Source: Bacteroidales bacterium (GTDB taxonomy: Bacteria; Bacteroidota; Bacteroidia; Bacteroidales; Muribaculaceae). Taken from it: 5,574 bases of DNA. Positions 1-5,497 of this stretch are shown here, piece by piece; positions within the stretch are counted from its first letter, which is position 1, and the number at the start of each line of letters is the position of its first letter. Made by a program: the position numbers and the translations under genes. The stretch covers positions 1-5,574 of the forward strand of contig CAAFXX010000150.1 of the NCBI GenBank assembly GCA_900767075.1, written 5' to 3'. A model generated the notes under the pieces. The model searched no databases. It saw nothing but the letters and a program-made list of their open reading frames with translations, and had not been told where the DNA came from.

Positions 1-738
1 ACCGGCGATTATGATTTCCTGAACACTTACATCGTGAATATCTATCCCGACACCACGGTTTGGATCAACGATTTCGACAACGCCTACAACGAGCCTTATA
101 CCCGTATGTACTTCTCCCATGCCGGATACAACGATTATCCGGTGGTCGGAGTGAGCTGGGAACAGGCAAACGCCTTCTCCAACTGGCGTACGGACTATCT
201 GCGCCGCTCGCTCGGGAAAGAGGGAATCTATGTGGAGCCGTACCGTCTGCCGACAGAGGCTGAATGGGAGTATGCCGCACGTGCCGGCAATTCCGAAAGC
301 GCCTTCCCCTGGGAAGAGACGCTGCCGATGGATGAGCGAGGCTGCTTCTACGCCAACTTCAAGCCTATGGAGGGAGATTTCGTGCGTGACGGTCATGTCA
401 TAACCTCAGCGGTCGGAACATTCAAGCCGAACGATTTCGGACTCTACGATATGGCGGGAAATGTGTCGGAATGGACATCCACGGCTTACACCGAGAGTGT
501 CGACCGACTCACGTCCGACCTCAATCCCGAATACCGCTACGACGCGGCAAAGGAGGATCCCTACAAGATGAAGCGCAAGATCGTGCGCGGAGGGTCCTGG
601 AAAGACGTGTCACAGAATATCCGCAGCGACCTGCGCACCTGGGAATACCAGAACGAGCAGCGTTCGTACATAGGTTTCCGAAACGTCCGCTCGCAGATCG
701 GTTTCGCGCGCGGAACCGGTAAAAAAGCCAAGAAATAA
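1..738 (+). CDS. gldK: GldK/PorK, T9SS periplasmic ring lipoprotein (3' part, 5' end outside window)
   Basis: The reading frame is open from base 1, so this is the C-terminal 245 residues of a longer protein; the GTG at 34 is an internal valine, not a start. The sequence is a formylglycine-generating-enzyme-like (FGE/SUMF1) fold. Its signatures are PVVGVSWEQANAFSNW (139-186), YRLPTEAEWEYAARAG (241-288), NDFGLYDMAGNVSEWT (430-477) and IVRGGSWKD (580-606), ending in an IGFRNVRS segment. True FGEs carry two catalytic cysteines shortly after the RGGS motif. Here there is no cysteine from 580 to the stop, so the domain is presumably structural. In known systems GldK is an outer-membrane lipoprotein that forms a periplasmic ring with GldN. 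The lipobox would lie upstream and is not visible. The protein ends in a short basic tail (GKKAKK). gldL, gldM and gldN follow in the canonical order, which separates this from an ordinary sulfatase-modifying factor. Confidence 0.93.
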   Translation, partial: TGDYDFLNTYIVNIYPDTTVWINDFDNAYNEPYTRMYFSHAGYNDYPVVGVSWEQANAFSNWRTDYLRRSLGKEGIYVEPYRLPTEAEWEYAARAGNSESAFPWEETLPMDERGCFYANFKPMEGDFVRDGHVITSAVGTFKPNDFGLYDMAGNVSEWTSTAYTESVDRLTSDLNPEYRYDAAKEDPYKMKRKIVRGGSWKDVSQNIRSDLRTWEYQNEQRSYIGFRNVRSQIGFARGTGKKAKK

Positions 739-777
739 ACGCCGACAGGCACAGTCCAACAGCAATAACGACTACCA

Positions 778-1731
778 ATGGTAAAGATACGTAAATATGC
801 CAACGGCATCGAGCGCTTCCTTCACGGCGAGAAGGGGCAGCGCTTTTTCAACTTCGCCTATTCAATCGGCGCCGCAATCGTGATCTGGGGCGCACTCTTC
901 AAGATTCTCCACCTGCCGGGCGGGAGCACCCTTCTCTGCATCGGCATGGGTACGGAGATTGCCATGTTCATCCTTACGGCGTTCGACCGTCCGCCGAAAG
1001 AATATGCCTGGGAGGATGTCTTCCCTGTGCTTGATACAAGAAACGCCGAGGACCGTCCCGATTTTTCCGGCGGTGCACATGGTGTGGTGATAGCCGGCGG
1101 CGGATATGCCCAAGGCGATTATGACGCCGCCTCCGAGGGTGAAGGCCCCGGGGTGGTCGTGACAGGCGGTGCCCCCGCTTCGGGAACCGTTATAGCAGGA
1201 GGAATGCCTGTCGCCGGTGATCCCGAGCAAATGACCGAGCTCAATGACGCGGCTTCCGCCTATCTGGCGAACATGCAGGAGATGTCGGAGCAGATGGCAC
1301 GCCTCAACGAGACGACAACTGCCCTTAACGGCGTCTGCGAGACCCTTCTCAAATCATATGAGGCGATAACTCAGAATTCCGAGACCATCTCGGGCGCGTC
1401 GACAGGCTACGTCGACCAGATGCAGGACCTCAACCGCAACATCGCCGGACTGAACACCATCTATGAGATACAGCTGAAGAGCGTAGCCTCGCAGCTCGAA
1501 TCGATCGACCGCGTGAACCGCGGCCTGAAGGATATCCGCGACATGTATGACAAGGCGGCAAACGAATCGTCGCATTATTGCGAGGAGACGGAGCGCATGG
1601 CTCGTTACATGAAGCAGCTCAACTCGGTCTACGAGAAGATGATCACCGCGATGACCATCAATATGGCTAATCCGATGATGGGAGGCGCGGCAGGTGCCAA
1701 CCCTTTCGAACAATCCCTAAAGAACGACTGA
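778..1731 (+). CDS. gldL: GldL/PorL, T9SS inner-membrane motor protein
   Basis: 317 residues. The ATG at 778 is the first start after an in-frame TAA at 766-768, 39 bases after gldK; no Shine-Dalgarno is seen. Two transmembrane helices lie at about residues 26-44 and 50-68, joined by the family hallmark KILHLPGG turn. By family knowledge, GldL is the motor element of the proton-driven GldLM complex. By remembered alignment with Flavobacterium GldL, Lys42, His45 and Glu60 match its Lys27, His30 and Glu49; Asp70 sits where Flavobacterium has Glu59. Residues 96-148 form a glycine-rich linker with three GxVxxGG-like repeats. The cytoplasmic remainder (150-300) looks helical or coiled-coil and holds recurring LNxVYE-like motifs. 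It is much longer than the roughly 215-residue Flavobacterium protein and nearer the PorL length of about 300. gldM follows after 16 bases. Confidence 0.95.
   Translation: MVKIRKYANGIERFLHGEKGQRFFNFAYSIGAAIVIWGALFKILHLPGGSTLLCIGMGTEIAMFILTAFDRPPKEYAWEDVFPVLDTRNAEDRPDFSGGAHGVVIAGGGYAQGDYDAASEGEGPGVVVTGGAPASGTVIAGGMPVAGDPEQMTELNDAASAYLANMQEMSEQMARLNETTTALNGVCETLLKSYEAITQNSETISGASTGYVDQMQDLNRNIAGLNTIYEIQLKSVASQLESIDRVNRGLKDIRDMYDKAANESSHYCEETERMARYMKQLNSVYEKMITAMTINMANPMMGGAAGANPFEQSLKND
1081..1203 (+). repeat. Three glycine/valine repeats encoded in the GldL linker
   Basis: Three copies of a seven-residue unit occur in the linker after the GldL membrane hairpin: GVVIAGG at 1081-1101 (residues 102-108), GVVVTGG at 1150-1170 (125-131) and GTVIAGG at 1183-1203 (136-142). 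The consensus is G-[VT]-V-[IV]-[AT]-G-G. The repeats are similar in protein but use different codons, so they are old or under protein-level selection rather than fresh DNA slippage. Spacing is uneven (23 then 11 residues). The role is unknown; a flexible or beta-prone tether between membrane motor and cytoplasmic coil is one possibility. Confidence 0.7.
1288..1650 (+). repeat. LNxVYE-type helical repeats in the GldL cytoplasmic domain
   Basis: A motif recurs three times in the predicted coiled coil: ALNGVCETLLKS (residues 182-193), GLNTIYEIQLKS (224-235) and QLNSVYEKMITA (280-291). The LN pairs are 42 and 56 residues apart, both exact multiples of seven. The first two copies extend to a 23-residue unit (residues 171-193 and 213-235) with a matching [DE]QM start and an additional LN seven residues before the main one. 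This phasing fits a heptad-based helical bundle built by ancient internal duplication. The motifs are visible in the translation; the structural reading is inference. Confidence 0.6.
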
Positions 1732-1747
1732 AATAAACCAAGCATAA

Positions 1748-3325
1748 ATGGCAGGAGGAAGCAATAATGTGGCGCGCATGTCGCCCCGACAGAGGATGAT
1801 CAACCTTATGTACATCGTCCTCACCGCCATGCTGGCGCTGAACGTGTCGAGCGATGTGCTTAACGGCTTCAGCCAGGTGCATGAGGGCATTACGCGCACA
1901 AACCTCAATATATCCTCGCGCAATGCGGTGCAGTTCGCGTATCTCGAGGACCTTTACCGAAAGAACCCGGAAAAGGCGGGCGCATGGTACAACAAGGGAG
2001 TTGACCTCCGCAAGCGTTCCAATGACCTTTACAACAGCATCGAGCAGCTCAAGACCGATATCGCGCGCAAGGCCGACGGTCCCGAAGCCGATGTCAATAA
2101 TCTTGAGAACAAGGATGATCTTGAGGCTGCATCGGTTACGATGCTCAATCCCGCTTCTCAGAAAGGCCGCAAGCTCCGCGAGAGCATCGACTCGTTCCGC
2201 GAATATGTCAAGGCACTGATTCCCGACAAGGATAAGCAGAAGGCTGTCGACGAGATGCTTTCCACCAAGGTGAAGCAGACTCCGGGAATCGAGATGGCGG
2301 TTAACTGGGAAACGAAAATGTTCGACAATATGCCGGCTGTGGCAGCGGTTACCCTTCTGACAAAGCTTCAGAACGATATCCGTCAGGCGGAGTCGGAGGC
2401 TCTCGGAAACCTCATTACCAACGTCGATATCGGAGATGTGCGTGTGAATGAACTCAACGCATATGTGATTCCTGTCTCCAACATGATCATGCGAGGAGGC
2501 AAGTATTCGGCAAATATCGTGCTGGCGGCAATCGATACTACGCAGCGTCCTGAAATATATATCAACGGCTCGCGTCTCAATAATCCAAACGGAGTCTATG
2601 AATTTGTGCCCGGTGCAGTCGGTACCCACGATTTTTCCGGTTATATCCAGGTGGCGCGCGGTGACGGTTCGATTGACAAACGACCCTTTAAATCATCCTA
2701 TACGGTGATTGAGCCTATGGCTACAATTTCCCCGACAATGATGAACGTGCTTTACGCCGGTATCGCGAACCCGATTTCAATCTCGGTTCCCGGTGTCCCG
2801 ATGAATGCCGTTCAGGCAACGATGACCAACGGTACACTGACACGCAACGGCGACCATTGGGTGGCTCATGCCGGAAAAGTCGGAACGGAAGCGGTGATTT
2901 CCGTATCGGCTCAGATGGACGGCAGGACGCAGCAGGTCGGCTCGATGAAATTCCGTGTCCGCAAGCTGCCTGATCCAACACCCTACATAGCCCTTTCCGA
3001 CGCTCAGGGTAATCCCGTGCATTATAAGGGATCTCCCAAGAGAATCTCGAAAGCACAACTCATGAATGCAGCAGGCCTCGGAGCCGCAATCGACGACGAC
3101 ATCCTTAATGTGACATATTCGGTATTGTCGTTCAACACGGTATTCCTTGACCAGATGGGCAACGCCATTCCCGAGCTTTCGAACGGCTCTTCCTTCTCTT
3201 CCCGTCAGAAGGAACAGTTCAAGCGTCTTAAGCCGGGTAAAAGTTTTTTTATCTCGAATGTCAAGGCGAAGGGTCCGGACGGTATCACGCGCGATATCCC
3301 GCCTATGGAGGTGGCTCTCAACTGA
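1748..3325 (+). CDS. gldM: GldM/PorM, T9SS inner-membrane/periplasmic motor shaft protein
   Basis: 525 residues, close to the usual 510-525 for GldM/PorM. The start is unambiguous because an in-frame TAA (1745-1747) directly precedes the ATG. The N-terminus MAGGSN...SPRQRMINLMYIVLTAMLALN is a family signature: a short cytoplasmic tail, then a single transmembrane helix at about residues 18-37. Arg14 in the SPRQ motif matches Flavobacterium Arg9, reported to interact with the GldL membrane glutamate. The periplasmic part fits the four-domain layout of solved GldM/PorM structures: helical D1 (to about 235, including MPAVAAVTLL at 195-204), D2 starting near YVIPVSNMIMRGGKY (239-253), D3 near EPMATISPTMM (322 onward) and D4 after KLPDPTPYI (406-414). 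Domain borders are approximate. No cysteine occurs anywhere. In known systems dimeric GldM spans the periplasm and couples the motor to the GldKN ring. Only two in-phase TTA/CTA/TCA codons occur (2693, 2777). Confidence 0.96.
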   Translation: MAGGSNNVARMSPRQRMINLMYIVLTAMLALNVSSDVLNGFSQVHEGITRTNLNISSRNAVQFAYLEDLYRKNPEKAGAWYNKGVDLRKRSNDLYNSIEQLKTDIARKADGPEADVNNLENKDDLEAASVTMLNPASQKGRKLRESIDSFREYVKALIPDKDKQKAVDEMLSTKVKQTPGIEMAVNWETKMFDNMPAVAAVTLLTKLQNDIRQAESEALGNLITNVDIGDVRVNELNAYVIPVSNMIMRGGKYSANIVLAAIDTTQRPEIYINGSRLNNPNGVYEFVPGAVGTHDFSGYIQVARGDGSIDKRPFKSSYTVIEPMATISPTMMNVLYAGIANPISISVPGVPMNAVQATMTNGTLTRNGDHWVAHAGKVGTEAVISVSAQMDGRTQQVGSMKFRVRKLPDPTPYIALSDAQGNPVHYKGSPKRISKAQLMNAAGLGAAIDDDILNVTYSVLSFNTVFLDQMGNAIPELSNGSSFSSRQKEQFKRLKPGKSFFISNVKAKGPDGITRDIPPMEVALN

Positions 3326-3332
3326 TGGAGCC
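3313..3332 (+). other. Possible small hairpin spanning the gldM stop codon
   Basis: GGCTC (3313-3317) can pair with GAGCC (3328-3332), with one additional U-G pair inside, around an 8-base loop that contains the gldM TGA (3323-3325). No T-run follows, so it is not an intrinsic terminator. It could affect mRNA processing or the gldM/gldN expression ratio, or be chance. The 51-base gldM-gldN spacer that follows shows no other recognisable element. Confidence 0.25.
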
Positions 3333-3376
3333 TGCATCGGTTCCTGAACATAATAAACTGAAAGCATAGAATACAA

Positions 3377-4516
3377 ATGAAGATATATCGCAAAATATTC
3401 ACGCTGGTGGCTGTCGCCGCCCTCGGGTTCGGTGCAGTCGCTCAGGTCGAGAACGGTGGCGGCGTGCGCAAGCGCAGCGAGCGCGACAAGAAGAACGCCA
3501 AGACAACCACCGGAGTCACCGACCGCATGCAAGGCTTTTTTGAGCAGAAGGATCCGCATGACGCCGACCTGCAGTACATGCGCGAGATTTACCGGGAGCT
3601 TGACCTCAACAAACCGGCTAATACACCCCTCTATTATCCGGAAGACGTGATAGACGGCCAGCAGAATCTTTTCCGCATAATACTTGGTCAGGTGATCGAC
3701 GGCAAGCTTCCCGCTTATGAATATCTTGACGGCCGTGAGATTTTCACGGATCAGTATAAGGTCAAGGTGGGGGAGATGCTCGACCGCTTCGGCATATACC
3801 ATCAGGAAGCAAAAGGCTCCACGGCAAAGAATCCAAAATATACGATAGAGGAGGCCGACGTCCCCACCAGTCAGGTATTGAACTATTATATCCTTGAGAA
3901 GTGGGAGTTCGACCGCCGCTCCAACCGCATGAAGACACGTGTGGAGGCAATCTGTCCGGTCCTGACCCGTTCGGGTGATTTCGGCGGCGAGGCGCGCTAC
4001 CCGATGTTCTGGGTCAAGTTCGACCAGCTCCGTCCATGGCTCGCGCAGCAGTATGTTTTCCTGTCGGACGACAACAACCTGCCGCAGTATTCTCTCGACG
4101 ATTATTTCAATCTCGGAATGTATGACGGCGAGATATACAAGACACGCAATCTGAGAAACCTTTCGATGGCCCAGATGTATCCCGACGAGGATCAGCTCAA
4201 GCATGCGCAGGACAGCATCGACAACCGCCTTCGCAATTACGGCAAGAACCTCTATGTACCCACGCGTGAGGAGTATCTTGCACAGAAGGAGCGCGAAGAG
4301 GAAATCGCCAAGGCTATCGCCGCCGGCGACACAATTCCGGGCCGCACGGTTGTTTCAGATGCTCCCGCTACGAAGAAATCGAGCGTACGCTCGCGCAGAA
4401 GCTCCACTTCCTCGAAGAAGAAATCGAAGGCACCCAAGAAATCGAAGGTTTCATCCTCATCCAACAGCAACGGCAATGCAAATGCTACCAAATCGGTACG
4501 TCGCCGCCGCAAGTAA
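3377..4516 (+). CDS. gldN: GldN/PorN, T9SS periplasmic ring protein with basic tail
   Basis: 379 residues. An in-frame TGA at 3359-3361 precedes it, and the ATG at 3377 gives a good signal peptide: MKIYRK, a hydrophobic stretch (7-21) and AVA before Gln23, so signal peptidase I probably cuts after Ala22. The body matches the GldN/PorN family in position and features: an early REIYRELDLNKPANTPLYYP segment (residues 70-90), then ILEKWEFDRRSNRM, RYPMFWVKFDQLRPWL and a late DDYFNLGMYDGEIYK segment. In known systems GldN partners GldK in the periplasmic ring under the outer membrane. Residues 332-379 form a low-complexity tail with 15 Ser, 11 Lys, 7 Arg and no acidic residue, ending RRRRK. The only three in-phase TTA/CTA/TCA codons of the gene (4355, 4451, 4457) lie just before or in this tail. 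gldM is 51 bases upstream. Confidence 0.94.
   Translation: MKIYRKIFTLVAVAALGFGAVAQVENGGGVRKRSERDKKNAKTTTGVTDRMQGFFEQKDPHDADLQYMREIYRELDLNKPANTPLYYPEDVIDGQQNLFRIILGQVIDGKLPAYEYLDGREIFTDQYKVKVGEMLDRFGIYHQEAKGSTAKNPKYTIEEADVPTSQVLNYYILEKWEFDRRSNRMKTRVEAICPVLTRSGDFGGEARYPMFWVKFDQLRPWLAQQYVFLSDDNNLPQYSLDDYFNLGMYDGEIYKTRNLRNLSMAQMYPDEDQLKHAQDSIDNRLRNYGKNLYVPTREEYLAQKEREEEIAKAIAAGDTIPGRTVVSDAPATKKSSVRSRRSSTSSKKKSKAPKKSKVSSSSNSNGNANATKSVRRRRK
4418..4448 (+). repeat. 13-base direct repeat in the gldN tail
   Basis: AAGAAATCGAAGG occurs at 4418-4430 and again at 4436-4448, an 18-base period in frame. Each copy encodes KKSK (KKSKAP then KKSKVS). A related sequence, GAAGAAATCGAG, lies earlier in the tail around 4372-4383. 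This suggests the Lys/Ser tail grew by in-frame duplication or slippage and may vary in length between strains. Confidence 0.75.
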
Positions 4517-4522
4517 GAGATA

Positions 4523-5482
4523 ATGGAAAACGAAATCCCTGAGATATTACATAAGAATGAGCTTTTTACGATTGTGATTCCTGTACGCAATCGTGAAAAG
4601 CTCATATTGCGTTCCCTTGATTCCGCATACCGGCAGACATACAGGCCTTTGCGGATCATTGTTGTCGACAACGGCTCGACCGACGGTACGGCGGCTGCTG
4701 TGGAGACATGGAAAGCTGGGCATGAGGATGAGGATTTCCATCTCGATCTCCTTCATGAAGAGCGTCCCGGAGCAGCCATAGCCCGCAACAGAGGGCTTGA
4801 GGCTATCGACAGCCGGTACATGCTCTTCTTTGACTCAGATGATGTAATGGCTACCGAATCGGTCACAACAGCCATGCATGAGTTCATGAAACAGCCCAAG
4901 CTGGATCTGTTCTTCTGGCGGCGCGCATATATTAACGAAAAGGAAGAGGTGATTCCTATGCGCTTCTCGAAGCGGGATGTATCCCGGGCGCATTGTTACA
5001 ATTCAGTACTAAGCACCCAGTCGTATGCCGTTCGTACGGATTTCATCCGCTCATGCGGAGCATGGAATGAAAGCCTTCCATGTTGGGACGATTGGGAACT
5101 GGGTGTGCGCCTGTTGCTTGCAAATCCGGTGATGAAGGGTACATACCGCATCCTTGCATATGTCTATCCTCAGAAGGAATCTATAACCGGCGTCGATTTC
5201 AGCTCCAAGGCTGGAAAGTGGGAGAAAGCACTCGATGCCGTGGAGGCTCTGGCGGAAGGAAAAGACAAGGATGTGAGCCACAATATCAGGCGCATGATTG
5301 CTTACCGGCGCGTGAATCTTGCCGCACTGTATGCGGCCGAAGGAAACCGTGATTTAGGGGAAAGGTTGCTGGCGAGGGCTCTTAATTCGTCCGTGCTCGG
5401 CAAACGCGACCGTGGCCTGCTGAAGATTATCTATGAATATACCCGCAGAGGCGGCAGAGCCGCTTATCTGGTCTGGCGCTGA
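4523..5482 (+). CDS. Family 2 glycosyltransferase (GT-A fold)
   Basis: 319 residues, starting six bases after the gldN stop and in the same frame as gldN. The N-terminal GT-A domain is clear: FTIVIPVRNREKLILRSLDS (residues 15-34), RIIVVDNGSTDGT (44-56), RPGAAIARNRGLEAI (81-95) and the metal/nucleotide-sugar DxD-type motif FFDSDD (102-107). WDDWELGVRLL (188-198) probably holds the catalytic acidic residue by analogy with other GT2 enzymes. No transmembrane segment or signal peptide is seen, so it is likely cytoplasmic or membrane-peripheral. The C-terminal 220-319 region is helical-looking. Donor and acceptor cannot be read from sequence. GT2 enzymes of this size commonly build lipopolysaccharide, capsule or protein O-glycans. 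Its position after gldN suggests co-transcription with the secretion genes. It has at least six TTA/CTA/TCA codons, unlike gldM and gldN. Confidence 0.92.
   Translation: MENEIPEILHKNELFTIVIPVRNREKLILRSLDSAYRQTYRPLRIIVVDNGSTDGTAAAVETWKAGHEDEDFHLDLLHEERPGAAIARNRGLEAIDSRYMLFFDSDDVMATESVTTAMHEFMKQPKLDLFFWRRAYINEKEEVIPMRFSKRDVSRAHCYNSVLSTQSYAVRTDFIRSCGAWNESLPCWDDWELGVRLLLANPVMKGTYRILAYVYPQKESITGVDFSSKAGKWEKALDAVEALAEGKDKDVSHNIRRMIAYRRVNLAALYAAEGNRDLGERLLARALNSSVLGKRDRGLLKIIYEYTRRGGRAAYLVWR
5449..5465 (+). other. Hairpin in the 3' end of the glycosyltransferase gene
   Basis: GCGGC (5451-5455) pairs with GCCGC (5459-5463) around an AGA loop; one G-U and one A-U pair can extend it to seven pairs. 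No T-run follows. It sits just upstream of the candidate terminator and may stabilise the 3' end or simply reflect coding sequence (the RGGRAAY stretch). Confidence 0.3.
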
Positions 5483-5497
5483 TCAGCGTTTCTTTTT
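5475..5497 (+). terminator. Candidate intrinsic terminator across the convergent stop codons
   Basis: A perfect 12-base palindrome, CGCTGATCAGCG (5477-5488), can fold with a GATC loop; two G-U pairs (5475/5490, 5476/5489) may lengthen the stem. It is followed at once by TTTCTTTTT (5489-5497). This hairpin plus T-run points to termination of the + strand operon only; on the minus strand no T-run follows the palindrome. The stem is short (four Watson-Crick pairs plus two wobble pairs), so efficiency may be modest. Confidence 0.5.

Noticed and set aside
34..36. GTG as the start of gldK
   Set aside because: The frame is open to base 1 and the protein lacks its signal peptide, lipobox and first part of the FGE-like domain, so the gene begins outside the window.
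1..738. Sulfatase-modifying factor (formylglycine-generating enzyme)
   Set aside because: The catalytic cysteines are absent and gldL, gldM and gldN follow directly.
739..777. Promoter between gldK and gldL
   Set aside because: The 39 bases show no Bacteroidota -33/-7 type elements (TTTG with TAnnTTTG) and no hairpin; they look like a plain operon spacer.
1667..2629. Minus-strand open frame of 320 codons over gldM
   Set aside because: Same register effect as the longer antisense frame; gldM is a clear family match on the + strand and the antisense product resembles nothing recognisable.
2777..4204. Minus-strand open frame of 475 codons across gldM and gldN
   Set aside because: It is in exact codon register with both sense genes, so it stays open only because TTA, CTA and TCA are avoided there. 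Its translation is Leu/His/Arg-rich with no recognisable domain and it spans two well-supported genes.
4515..4520. AAGAGA as a Shine-Dalgarno sequence for the glycosyltransferase
   Set aside because: It lies only two bases from the ATG, too close for normal spacing, and Bacteroidota rarely rely on such sites; translational coupling to gldN is simpler.
4252..4671. Minus-strand 139-codon frame over the gldN tail and GT start
   Set aside because: It is the complement of the Ser/Lys-rich repeat region; its Glu/Phe-rich stretches are the reverse of Lys-rich codons and it overlaps two supported genes.
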